The translations under genes were made by a program, and so were the position numbers. Under the pieces are notes generated by a model. That model was not told the origin of the DNA, did not search any database, and worked only from the letters and a program-made list of their open reading frames with translations. A stretch of DNA of 64,000 nt, taken from assembly GCA_000514715.1 (NCBI GenBank), contig AZWL01000001.1:124186-188185 (forward strand), given 5' to 3'. Shown one piece after another: positions 33,477-41,473 of the stretch; positions within the stretch are counted from its first letter, which is position 1, and each line of letters begins with the position of its first letter. The stretch is from Streptomyces sp. CNH099 (lineage in GTDB: Bacteria > Actinomycetota > Actinomycetes > Streptomycetales > Streptomycetaceae).

Positions 33477-34762
33477 GCCCGGTCACCGCCCGCTTCCGCA
33501 GACGGGCGACCGCTCCGGCACCCGCGGCCGAAGGGGACTTCCGCCGCTTCTGGTGGGCCGGCACGACCGACGCCCTCGGCACCCAGACCTCCGGCCTGGC
33601 CCTTCCGCTGCTGCTGCTCGCCCTCGGCAGCTCACCCGCCGCCGTCGGCATGGTGGCCGGTGTGTCGGCCGGATGCGGCATGCTCACGGGCCCGTTCGCC
33701 GCTGTCCTCGCCGACCGCGGCGCCCGCAAGGCGGTGATGGTGTCCGCCGCGCTGGTCGCCGCCGGAGCCGTGGCCTTCGTCGCCGTCAGCGCGCTGCTCG
33801 GGGACCCGCCGCTGTGGCAGCTCTTCGCCGCGGTGGTCGTGGAGCGCACCGCGACGTCCTGCCAGTCCGCCGCCGCGGCCGGCACGGTGGCCGTCCTCGT
33901 GCCGGAGTCCCGCTACCCCTGGGCCGTCTCCCGTATCCAGGCCGGTGAGCAGGCCGGGCTTGTGGCGGGCCCGGTCCTCGGCGGTGTGCTCTTCCAACTC
34001 GGCCGCTGGCTGCCGTTCCTCGCCGACGCCGTCTCGTACGTGGTCTCCGCGCTCTGTGTGGCGTCGATGCGCTCGGATCTCCGGCCGCGCCGCGGCGGCG
34101 CCGCGGAGCCCGGCCGCCCGTCGCCCGCCGGGGGCGGGTTCGCCGCGGCCGGCCGCGGCTTCCTCCGCGAACTCGGCGCCGGGGCGGCGTTCGTCCGCCG
34201 GGAGCCGTTCCTGCGTTTCGTGGTGCTCTGGTCGGCGGTGATGAGCCTGCTGCTGGCCGCCCTCTCCTACGGCACGATCTTCACCCTGCAGGGCGCGGGC
34301 GCGGCCGGCGGGCCGGTCGGGGCCGTGCTCGCGACAGCCGGCGCCGCCGGGCTGGCGGGTGCCCTGCTCGCGCCCCGCCTGGCGCGCGCCCTGCCGGGTC
34401 CCCGGCTGGTGGTCACCGTGTCCTGGCTGCTGGTGGCGCCCGCCGCCGGCCTCGCGCTGACCACCCGGGTCTGGGCCTGCGCCCTGCTGTTCGGGGTGAT
34501 CTCGCTGCTGCTGCCGGCGGCGGCGGTCGTCCTGCAGTCCCGGGCCATCGAGGTGACTCCGCAGGAACTCCAGTCCCGCACCGGCACGGTGCTGGCCACC
34601 GCCACCGGGCTGGCCGCCGCGGCCGGGCCCGTCGCCGCGGGCGGGGTCGACGGTGCCGCCGGCACCGGCGGCACGGCGCTGTCCTGCGCCGCGGCGTTCG
34701 CCGTGCTGGCCCTGTGGTCCACGAGACGCGCCCCCGGGGTGCTGGGGAAGGAGGCCGCGTGA
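33473..34762 (+). CDS. MFS transporter of the RiPP-like cluster
   Basis: A 429-residue major facilitator with about 10-12 hydrophobic helices: FRRFWWAGTTDALGTQTSGLALPLLLLALG, the loop 2-3 motif FAAVLADRGARKAVMV (the MFS motif A region), and later helices LVVTVSWLLVAPAAGLAL and ALLFGVISLLLPAAAVVL. It resembles drug-exporting MFS proteins often placed in natural-product clusters, so peptide or precursor export and self-protection are likely roles. The start is TTG 33473, overlapping the upstream small gene (TTGA), and its stop overlaps the GTG of the peptidase. Confidence 0.83.
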   Translation: MSPVTARFRRRATAPAPAAEGDFRRFWWAGTTDALGTQTSGLALPLLLLALGSSPAAVGMVAGVSAGCGMLTGPFAAVLADRGARKAVMVSAALVAAGAVAFVAVSALLGDPPLWQLFAAVVVERTATSCQSAAAAGTVAVLVPESRYPWAVSRIQAGEQAGLVAGPVLGGVLFQLGRWLPFLADAVSYVVSALCVASMRSDLRPRRGGAAEPGRPSPAGGGFAAAGRGFLRELGAGAAFVRREPFLRFVVLWSAVMSLLLAALSYGTIFTLQGAGAAGGPVGAVLATAGAAGLAGALLAPRLARALPGPRLVVTVSWLLVAPAAGLALTTRVWACALLFGVISLLLPAAAVVLQSRAIEVTPQELQSRTGTVLATATGLAAAAGPVAAGGVDGAAGTGGTALSCAAAFAVLALWSTRRAPGVLGKEAA

Positions 34763-36759
34763 CGACCGGCGGAACGGACGTGCCGGAGAAGGGCGGGACG
34801 CGCGCCGCCGGTGCCGGGTCCGGCACGGCGGGGACGGAGCGCGGCTACCGCCTCTCCCGCCCCGTCATCCCGGAGGTCTGCCCCACGGCCCCGTACCGGA
34901 TGGTGCTGACCGCCGACGCCGGCGGCCGCTGCGAGGTGTTCGCCCATGACGCGTCGACCGGACGCACGCGTCAGGTGACCGACCGGGCGCACGGCACTCT
35001 CTACGGCACGCTGGACCGGGACGGCGCGGTGTGGTGGTTCGACGAGGACCTCGACGGCCGCGGCGTGTGGCGGGTGCAGGACTTCGACGGCGGTCCGGAC
35101 CGTACGGCACTGCCCCCGGCCCCGGCGGGCACCCCGAGAGGGCTGGCGATGAACGCCGCCGGGCAGGTCGCCGCGGGCGTCGGCGGCCCGGAAGGGCTGG
35201 TCGTCTGGCTCGGACGGCGCGGCGGCCCGGCGCGCCCGGTCCACCGGGCACCCGGCCCGTGGCGGCTGGCGGGGCTGTCGCCCGACGGCGGTCTGCTCGC
35301 CGTCGCCGGACCGCCCTACGCCGAGCGCGCGGTGACCGTGCTGGCCGCGGACGGCCGTACGGTCGCGGAGTTCGGCGGCGACCGGCCGGACGCCGGCCTC
35401 TGGGTGCGGGGCTTCGCCACCGCGACCGGACCCTCCGGACCCTCCGCCCTCTCCGGCCCCGCCGAGCTGCTGCTGGTCACCGAGTACGGCGACCGGTACC
35501 GGCTCGCCACCTGGGACGCCCGGCACGGACTCCGCGAGCACGGCTGGTGCACCTTCGACACCGAGATCGACGCCGTCTGGTACCCCGACGCCCGCAGGGT
35601 GCTCATCCGCCAGGACAGACACGGACGGAGCCTGCTCCACACCGCCGACCTGGACCGGCGCACCGTGACCACGCTCGCCACCCCGCCCGGCAGCATCCCC
35701 GACGCCGCCCCCCGCCCCGGCGGGGAGATCCACTACGTGTGGACCGACAGCGCCAACCCGCCGCGGCTGCGCACCACGGCGACGGGCCGCGAGGCCCGGG
35801 CGCGGCTGCCGGTGCTCGGCATCCGGCCCGAGGGCGTACCCGGGGTCCACAGCGAACTGTGGACCCCGGGGCCCGACGGCCCCGTACACACCCTGCTCAG
35901 CCTCCCGGAGCGCACCGGCGCACGCCCCGCCCCGCTGGTGTTCCTGCTGCACGGCGGGCCCGCGGACCACGACCGGGACGCCTACGACGGCATCGTGCAC
36001 TCCCTCGTGGCCTCGGGCCTCGGCGTCGCGCGCGTGAACTACCGCGGCTCCACCGGCTACGGACCCCGCTGGCGGGCCGCGTTCGGCGGGGGCGTCGGGC
36101 TCACGCAGGTCGACGACCTGGTGGCGGTACGGGCCGACCTGCTGCGACGGGGTCTGGCGCGCCGCGACGCCGTGGGGCTGTGGGGCACGTCGTGGGGCGG
36201 CGCCCTGGCCCTGCTGGCCCTCGGGGTCCGGCCCGGCCTCTGGCGGGCCGGGGTCGCCGTCAAGCCGATCGCCGACTTCGCCGCCGCACACCGCACCGGC
36301 CTGCCGGCCCTGCGCGCCCTGGACGAGCGGCTCTTCGGCGGCACCCCGGCGGACGTACCCGAGCGCTACGCGCGCAGTTCGCCGGTGACCTACGCCGCCG
36401 ATGTCACCGCTCCCGTGCTGGTCGTCGCCGCCGCGCGGGACGCCAAGTGCCCGCCGCAGCAGATCGCCGACTACCTGGCGGCGCTGCGGGCGGCGGGAGC
36501 GCCGCACGAGTCCCTGTGGCTGGAGTCCGGCCACGACGGCTACCGGGGCTCCGACCACGTGGCCACGCTGCGCCGTGCCCTGGAGTTCCTGCACGGCCAC
36601 CTGGCCGCGGCAGCGCGCCGAGCGGCACCCACAGCCCCCCGCCCCGACCGGGGCGGGGCCCGTCAGGCCGGTGGCTCCGAGCCTCCGGCACAGTCCACCG
36701 GCACCGCGAAGGGAGGCCACGACCATGCAGAAGGACGTCATCCACAACAACCCGCTTGA
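34759..36759 (+). CDS. S9-family prolyl-oligopeptidase-like peptidase
   Basis: A 666-residue serine peptidase without a signal peptide. Residues about 30-370 form a beta-propeller-like N-domain (CEVFAHDASTGRTRQVTDRAHG, RLAGLSPDGGLLAVAG). Residues about 390-620 are the alpha/beta hydrolase with PLVFLLHGGPADHD, GVARVNYRGSTGYG, Ser478 in LWGTSWGGALAL, Asp561 in AAARDAKCPP and His592 in LESGHDGYRG. S9 enzymes cut short peptides, often after Pro. In this cluster it is the likely leader or follower peptidase; the precursor has Pro at NNP, SPG and IPI. The start is GTG 34759 (GTGA overlap, AAGGAGG upstream). The last 50 residues are a low-complexity tail that overlaps the precursor gene. Confidence 0.86.
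   Translation: MTTGGTDVPEKGGTRAAGAGSGTAGTERGYRLSRPVIPEVCPTAPYRMVLTADAGGRCEVFAHDASTGRTRQVTDRAHGTLYGTLDRDGAVWWFDEDLDGRGVWRVQDFDGGPDRTALPPAPAGTPRGLAMNAAGQVAAGVGGPEGLVVWLGRRGGPARPVHRAPGPWRLAGLSPDGGLLAVAGPPYAERAVTVLAADGRTVAEFGGDRPDAGLWVRGFATATGPSGPSALSGPAELLLVTEYGDRYRLATWDARHGLREHGWCTFDTEIDAVWYPDARRVLIRQDRHGRSLLHTADLDRRTVTTLATPPGSIPDAAPRPGGEIHYVWTDSANPPRLRTTATGREARARLPVLGIRPEGVPGVHSELWTPGPDGPVHTLLSLPERTGARPAPLVFLLHGGPADHDRDAYDGIVHSLVASGLGVARVNYRGSTGYGPRWRAAFGGGVGLTQVDDLVAVRADLLRRGLARRDAVGLWGTSWGGALALLALGVRPGLWRAGVAVKPIADFAAAHRTGLPALRALDERLFGGTPADVPERYARSSPVTYAADVTAPVLVVAAARDAKCPPQQIADYLAALRAAGAPHESLWLESGHDGYRGSDHVATLRRALEFLHGHLAAAARRAAPTAPRPDRGGARQAGGSEPPAQSTGTAKGGHDHAEGRHPQQPA
36637..36658 (+). 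other. Hairpin inside the peptidase 3' end, ahead of the precursor gene
   Basis: CCCCGCCCC (36637-36645) pairs perfectly with GGGGCGGGG (36650-36658) across a 4-base loop. It lies within the non-conserved tail of the peptidase gene, 66 bases before the precursor ATG. It may cap or process the precursor transcript. Confidence 0.45.
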
Positions 36760-36844
36760 GGACGAAGAGGGGAACCGCAGCCCGGGCGTCTCCATCACCA
36801 TCACGATCCCGATCCGCAACGCGGAGGAGCACGAGGAGTTCTGA
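36725..36844 (+). CDS. 39-residue RiPP precursor peptide candidate
   Basis: A short frame with a strong ribosome site (GGGAGG, 8-base spacing) directly before a radical SAM peptide-maturase gene. The N-terminal half MQKDVIHNNPLEDEEGNR is polar and acidic, as leaders are. The next part SPGVSITITIPIRN alternates beta-branched Val/Ile/Thr with Ser/Pro. The end AEEHEEF is acidic again and could be a follower. There are no Cys, so thioether or disulfide chemistry is unlikely. Beta-branched residues are fit targets for the B12-radical-SAM C-methylation expected of the enzyme at 36964. The start overlaps the peptidase gene by 35 bases, and tandem hairpins follow the stop. The peptide's identity as a precursor is inferred from size, layout and neighbours. 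Confidence 0.72.
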   Translation: MQKDVIHNNPLEDEEGNRSPGVSITITIPIRNAEEHEEF

Positions 36845-36850
36845 GCGAGA

Positions 36851-36887
36851 GTCCCGGCCCGGTGTGCCTGAGACACCGGGCCGGGAC
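36851..36887 (+). terminator. First of two tandem perfect hairpins after the precursor gene
   Basis: GTCCCGGCCCGGTGT (36851-36865) and ACACCGGGCCGGGAC (36873-36887) form a perfect 15-bp stem with a 7-base loop, 6 bases after the precursor stop. In RiPP operons such hairpins partly stop transcription so that the precursor outnumbers the enzymes. Confidence 0.75.
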
Positions 36888-36920
36888 GGGCCCGCGGCGC
36901 CGCGACGGCGCCGCGGGCCC
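36888..36920 (+). terminator. Second tandem perfect hairpin before the radical SAM gene
   Basis: GGGCCCGCGGCGCCG (36888-36902) pairs perfectly with CGGCGCCGCGGGCCC (36906-36920), a 15-bp stem with loop CGA, immediately abutting the first hairpin. It ends 43 bases before the radical SAM start. Confidence 0.7.
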
Positions 36921-36963
36921 GCCACCGTACCGCCCGACAGCGACCCTCCCGAGGAGTCCGCCC

Positions 36964-38898
36964 ATGCGCGTGCTGCTGGTCAACATGCCCTGGTCCCCGA
37001 TCGACGTGCCCTCGCTCGCGCTGGGCATCCTCAAGCGCAGCGCGACCGCGAACCGGCCGGGTACGACCGCGGAGGTCTACCACGCCAACCTCGAATACAC
37101 GGACTGGATCACCGAACGCACCGAGTTCGGCAAGAACGACTACGAGTTCTACTCCCTCTCGTCCTACTTCCTGGGCTGCGGGGACTGGATCTTCTCCTCG
37201 GCGCTCTACGACGACCCCTCGTGGCGCACGGAGGAGTTCACCGCCGCGCTCGGCGGCAAGCTCTCGGAGACCCGGATGCGGCGATGCCACGAACTGCACG
37301 CCCTCGCACCGGAGTTCGTGGAGCGGACCGCCCGCGAGATCGTGGCCCGGGAACCCGACGTCGTCGGGTTCTGCTCCACGTTCCAGCAGAACACCGCCGC
37401 CCTGGCGGCGGCGAAACACGTCAAGCGGCTCGCACCGCACATCACGACCGTGCTGGGCGGCGCCAACTGCGACGCGGAGCAGGGGCACGCGGCGCACCGC
37501 AACTTCCCCTTCGTCGACTACGTCGTACGCGGCGAGGGCGAGGCCGCGTTCCCGCGGCTGCTCGACGTCGTGGAGGGGTCCGGCAGACCCCGCGCGATAC
37601 CGGGCCTGTGCTGGCGGGACGCCGAAGGCACCTCGGTGGCCAACCCGATGGCGGCCTCCCCGCTCCCGCCCGCCGCGATCACCTCCCCCGACTACACGGG
37701 CTACTTCGAGCGGCTCGCCGCCTCCGCGGCACGGCACTGGGTGGAGCCCAAGCTCGTCGTGGAGGGCGCCCGCGGCTGCTGGTGGGGCGAGAAGCACCAC
37801 TGCACGTTCTGCGGGCTGAACGGCACGTTCATGGAGTTCCGCAGCAAGACCCCGGAGCGGTTCTACGACGAGATCATGGAACTCGCGCGCACCCACCGGG
37901 TCCTCGACATGTACGTCGTCGACAACATCCTGGACATGGGGTACGTGCGGACGGTGCTCCCCCGCATCGTGGACAGCGGCTACGACCTGCGGCTGCACAT
38001 CGAGATCAAGGCGAACATGCGCCGCTCCCAGCTCCAGACCCTCGCCGACGCCGGGATGATCTACGTCCAGCCCGGTATCGAGAGCCTCAACAGCCGGGTG
38101 CTGAACCTGATGGACAAGGGGGTCAGCGGCTGCCAGAACGTACGGATGCTGCGCGACGGCGCCGAGACCGGCCTGGCCGTCTCCTGGAACTACCTGCACG
38201 GCTTCCCGGACGAACGCGACGAGGACTACGACCCGGTGATCGTGCAGCTCCCGGCCCTGGAGCACCTCAGGCCGCCCGTGGACCTCTCCGCCCGCATCGC
38301 CATCGAGCGCTTCAGCCCCTACTTCAGCCGCCCCGAACTCGGCTTCGAGACGCTCCGCCCGGACATCCAGTACCGCTTCACCTACGACCTGCCGGAGTCC
38401 GAGCTGTACGACCTCGCCTACGTGTTCGAGGCACCCGAGCGCGGGATCGGACGGCAGACCGCCCAGCGGCTCAACGACGCCATCAAGACCTGGCACGAGG
38501 CGCACGCCTCCAGCCGGCTCACCCACACCGACCTCGGCGACCGGATCCTGCTGGTCAGCCGCCGCCGGGCGTTCGACTGGCGCACCCGGGAGCTGACCCG
38601 TCCGGTGGAGCTGGCCGCCTTCCGGCTGCTGGACCAGCCGCACCAGCCCGCGGCGCTGGCCCGGAAGCTCACCGGGCAGCTCCCCGGGGCCGCCGTGGAC
38701 GAGGCGTCGGTGCAGGAGCTGCTGGACCGCTGGCTGGAGTGGGGCGTGGTGTTCACGGACGCCGGCCAGTACGTGCACGTCGCCCCGGCCGCCGTCAACG
38801 AGGACCTGCTGCGCCTGGAGTTCATGCGCCGCGCGACCGCCGCGGAGGAGGAGTCCCCCGCGGAGTCCCCGGCCCCGCCCGCCGTAGCCGTCTCGTGA
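36964..38898 (+). CDS. B12-binding radical SAM RiPP maturase, probable C-methyltransferase
   Basis: A 644-residue enzyme. It starts MRVLLVNMPWSPIDVPSLALGILK. A cobalamin-binding-like domain spans about residues 100-210 (EIVAREPDVVGFCSTFQQNTAALAAAKHVKR, TTVLGGANCDAEQGHAAHRNFPFVDYVVRGEGEAAFPRLL). The radical SAM cluster motif is CWWGEKHHCTFCGLNG, with Cys272, Cys280 and Cys283, the CX7CX2C spacing typical of the ribosomal-peptide-maturation rSAM group 1. Later parts include IQPGIESL-like YVQPGIESLNSRVLNLMDKG and a C-terminal tail (about 540-640) of unknown role, perhaps peptide recognition. Members are thought to methylate carbon atoms of precursor peptides. GAGGAG lies 8 bases before ATG 36964. 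The substrate is most likely the 39-residue peptide just upstream. Confidence 0.9.
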   Translation: MRVLLVNMPWSPIDVPSLALGILKRSATANRPGTTAEVYHANLEYTDWITERTEFGKNDYEFYSLSSYFLGCGDWIFSSALYDDPSWRTEEFTAALGGKLSETRMRRCHELHALAPEFVERTAREIVAREPDVVGFCSTFQQNTAALAAAKHVKRLAPHITTVLGGANCDAEQGHAAHRNFPFVDYVVRGEGEAAFPRLLDVVEGSGRPRAIPGLCWRDAEGTSVANPMAASPLPPAAITSPDYTGYFERLAASAARHWVEPKLVVEGARGCWWGEKHHCTFCGLNGTFMEFRSKTPERFYDEIMELARTHRVLDMYVVDNILDMGYVRTVLPRIVDSGYDLRLHIEIKANMRRSQLQTLADAGMIYVQPGIESLNSRVLNLMDKGVSGCQNVRMLRDGAETGLAVSWNYLHGFPDERDEDYDPVIVQLPALEHLRPPVDLSARIAIERFSPYFSRPELGFETLRPDIQYRFTYDLPESELYDLAYVFEAPERGIGRQTAQRLNDAIKTWHEAHASSRLTHTDLGDRILLVSRRRAFDWRTRELTRPVELAAFRLLDQPHQPAALARKLTGQLPGAAVDEASVQELLDRWLEWGVVFTDAGQYVHVAPAAVNEDLLRLEFMRRATAAEEESPAESPAPPAVAVS

Positions 38899-38939
38899 GG
38901 CGCCCCCGCCCCGCCCCCGTCCCGTATCCGAGGAGCACC

Positions 38940-39587
38940 ATGGACACCGTCGCCGCCTGGCGCGACTACGAACCCGAGGCCGCCGCCCTGCCCGGAATGT
39001 CACTCGGCGACCTGCCGGCCTCCGGCCCACCGGCCGAGGCCGCCGCCCGCCTCTGGCGCCGCGGCGCCCGCCGGGTCCGCCTGCCGGGCACCACCGACCT
39101 GCGCCCGGCCGCCAACGAGGACCCCGCGACCGCCGCCCGCACGGTACGCACGCTGTGCCTGGTGCGGGAGCTGACGGCGCACGCCGTCTACGTCGAATGG
39201 AGACTGCGCACCGCCCCGGAGGCCGACGCCTGGCGCCCGCTCAACCACCTCCAGCCGCCCCTGTCCCTGACCGGACCGCCCGACCCGGAGCCCGCCCTGC
39301 GTGCGTGGCGCAAGGAGCACTACCTGTGCAAGTGCCTCTGGCGGCAGGGACCGGGCTTCATCCAGATCCGGGACCGCCGCTGGGGCGACCTCATCCGTTT
39401 CACCGTGGACGAACCCGACTACCAGGAGGCCATCGGCCTGCTCGCCCAGGGAGCACCGGCGTCGGCGGTCCCGCCGGCGATCCTCGACGCCTTCCGGTCG
39501 GAACGGCTCGTCGGGGACGTCGGCCCGATGGTGTGGTGGTATCCGTACCGGGTACGCCGGTGGATCCAGGAGGCGATGGCAGTCTGA
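38940..39587 (+). CDS. DUF5825-type protein of the RiPP-like cluster
   Basis: A 215-residue soluble protein with no signal peptide. The sequence LSLGDLP-like GMSLGDLPASGPPAEAAARLWRRGARRVRLPG, VRELTAHAVYVEWRL, LRAWRKEHYLCKCLWRQGPGFIQIRDRRWGDLIRFTVDEPDYQEAI fits the DUF5825 family that I know from actinomycete clusters beside this radical SAM type. LCKCLWRQGPG (CxC) may bind metal or shape a peptide-binding edge strand, like the recognition elements of other RiPP systems. AGGAG is 5 bases before ATG 38940, 41 bases after the maturase stop. It may be a precursor-binding partner of the radical SAM enzyme, which is inference. Confidence 0.75.
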   Translation: MDTVAAWRDYEPEAAALPGMSLGDLPASGPPAEAAARLWRRGARRVRLPGTTDLRPAANEDPATAARTVRTLCLVRELTAHAVYVEWRLRTAPEADAWRPLNHLQPPLSLTGPPDPEPALRAWRKEHYLCKCLWRQGPGFIQIRDRRWGDLIRFTVDEPDYQEAIGLLAQGAPASAVPPAILDAFRSERLVGDVGPMVWWYPYRVRRWIQEAMAV

Positions 39588-39611
39588 CGCCGCCCGGCTC
39601 TCGTCGCCCCG

Positions 39612-39643
39612 CCGGTGGCCGGGCCTTCGGGACCGACCACCGG
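39612..39643 (+). terminator. Terminator of the RiPP-like operon
   Basis: CCGGTGG (39612-39618) pairs with CCACCGG (39637-39643), with further internal pairing CGG/CCG and CC/GG. It starts 24 bases after the DUF5825 stop. Confidence 0.5.
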
Positions 39644-39778
39644 TGACGGCTCCGCCTTCGCGCGTGACGGCGTCGTCCCGGTCACCCTCCGCCAACGTCA
39701 CCCTCTTCGGCCGGTCGGCCGGGAACGACGGACCTGGATCTGACCGGCGCACCGACACGCCTCCACCGGCCGGCCGCG

Positions 39779-41362
39779 CTAGCACACCGTGTCGTCGCCG
39801 GGGAGCGTGCCGTCGAGGAGGTAGGTGTGGACGACCTCGGCGGCGCAGCGGTTGTGGGGGTACGACCCGTGACCCTCGTCCCGCACGGTCAGCAGGACGC
39901 CGACGTTCCCGCCCAGCTCCCCCGCCATGCGCTCGGCGCCCTCGTACGGCGTCGTCGGATCGCCGGTGTTGGCCACGACGAGGACGGGGGCGGCCCCGTC
40001 CGCGCTGACGTCGAGGGTGGCGCGCTCCCCTTCGAACGGCCAGTCGTAGCAGAGGTAGACGCCCCCGGACCAGGCCCTGCCGAAGACGGGTGAGGCCGCC
40101 GCTATCCGGTCGGCCATCTCCGCGGTCCGGTCGAATCCGGGGCGCACGTTGGAGTCGGCGCAGGTGATCGCGACGTAGGCGGAGGTGCCGTTGCCGCCCG
40201 AGACCGTGCCGCGGGCGGGAACGCCGCGGGCGCCCGGAGGGTGGTCGTACGCCTCCTCCATCAGTTTGCGGCCGGTGCCCTCCTCCATGACCTCGGTGAG
40301 CGCCTGCACCAGCGGTCGGCGGCCGTCTTCGCCGAGGTCCAGGTAGTTCGCGATGGCGAGGGCGGCGAGGTCCGCGTCGAGCTTCTCCCCGCCGCCGGTG
40401 GGCGCGGGTGTCTTCTCAAGCCTGTCCAGCAGCGCGATGACGCGCCGGCCGGCCTGCGCGGGGCCGCTTCCGGTGGGGCAGTCGTCGTAGGCGTCCGCGC
40501 AGTGTTCGGCGAAGCGGTCGAAGGCGCGCTGGACGGCCCGGACCTGGCTGATCTCGTCCTGCAGGCGGTCCAGGGTCGGGTCGACGGGGGCTTCGAGCAC
40601 GAGGCGGCCCACGTTCTCGGGGAAGAGGTGGGCGTAGACGCCGCCCAGCGCGGTGCCGTAGGAGACGCCGAAGTAGTGCAGCTTCTCGTCGCCGAGGAGG
40701 TAGCGCATGAGGTCCAGGTCGCGGGCCGTGTGCGAGGTGCCGACGTACGGCAGGAGCCGGCCGGAGTGCTTCTCGCAGGCGTCGCTGCCCTCGAACGACT
40801 CCTTCCCGCAGCTGACGGGGGCGGTCCCGCCGACGCCGCGCGGGTCGAAGCTGACCAGGTCGTAGCGCTCGCGCAGCGCGGCGTAGTCGGCGGCGTACCG
40901 GGGCAGTCCCACGACCCCGGACCGTCCGGGTCCGCCGAAGTTGAGCAGGAGTGATCCAATCCGCCGCCTCTCCTCTCCGGTGGCCCGCTGCCGGATCAGC
41001 GCGACGTCGATCGTGTCCCGGCCGGGCCGCCGGTAGTCCAGCGGCGCCTTCATCGTGGCGCACTCCCAGCCCGCGCCCGGCGCGTCGCCGCCTCCCTGCG
41101 CCGCGGACGGCGGCGGGCAGGCCGACCAGTCGAGCCGCTGGCCGGCGGTGAAGGCCGCGGGCAACCCGGGCGGCGGGTTCGATGCCCTGCGCTCGACCCG
41201 AGGGCCCGCCCCACCCTTCTCGGACGCCGACGGGTCCGAGTCCTCGATGAGGTCGCATCCGGCCACCGCGACCGCGAGGAGGGCGGCGAGCATGCCCGCC
41301 GCGACCCGCCTCGCACCGCCGAACCACGCCGAACGCTCCGAGATCCAGCGCCGCGTACGCAT
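39779..41362 (-). CDS. Secreted TAP-like alpha/beta-hydrolase (tripeptidyl aminopeptidase type)
   Basis: A 527-residue exported lipoprotein: an Arg-rich start, a hydrophobic stretch, and lipobox AVAGC near residue 36. It follows the Streptomyces tripeptidyl-aminopeptidase pattern: LDWSACP..., WECATMKAPLDYRRPGRDTIDVALIRQRA, SLLLNFGGPGRSGV, YDLVSFDPRGVGGTAPVSC, nucleophile elbow YFGVSYGTALGGVYAHLFP, Asp in VVANTGDPTTPYEGAERM, His in VRDEGHGSYPHNRCA, and a TAP-type C-terminal domain with paired Cys. It probably removes short N-terminal peptides outside the cell. ATG 41362 has a G-rich stretch upstream. It faces the RiPP-like operon tail to tail, so a link with peptide processing is possible but not shown. 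Confidence 0.86.
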   Translation of the reverse strand: MRTRRWISERSAWFGGARRVAAGMLAALLAVAVAGCDLIEDSDPSASEKGGAGPRVERRASNPPPGLPAAFTAGQRLDWSACPPPSAAQGGGDAPGAGWECATMKAPLDYRRPGRDTIDVALIRQRATGEERRRIGSLLLNFGGPGRSGVVGLPRYAADYAALRERYDLVSFDPRGVGGTAPVSCGKESFEGSDACEKHSGRLLPYVGTSHTARDLDLMRYLLGDEKLHYFGVSYGTALGGVYAHLFPENVGRLVLEAPVDPTLDRLQDEISQVRAVQRAFDRFAEHCADAYDDCPTGSGPAQAGRRVIALLDRLEKTPAPTGGGEKLDADLAALAIANYLDLGEDGRRPLVQALTEVMEEGTGRKLMEEAYDHPPGARGVPARGTVSGGNGTSAYVAITCADSNVRPGFDRTAEMADRIAAASPVFGRAWSGGVYLCYDWPFEGERATLDVSADGAAPVLVVANTGDPTTPYEGAERMAGELGGNVGVLLTVRDEGHGSYPHNRCAAEVVHTYLLDGTLPGDDTVC

Positions 41363-41473
41363 CCGTGAGTCCCCCCTGCGGCCGCCCGGCACGCCGGAAG
41401 ACGTGCCGCACAAGTGTCCGATGGACTACAAATCTACGCCGGTGCACTCAGCTGCCGCCGACTCACCGACTGC

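Noticed and set aside
34267..39030. A very long open frame on the minus strand opposite the peptide cluster
   Set aside because: It is the antisense shadow of GC-biased genes: low-complexity Arg/Gly/Val/Ala sequence, no domain, no ribosome site, and it crosses five well-supported genes and two hairpins.
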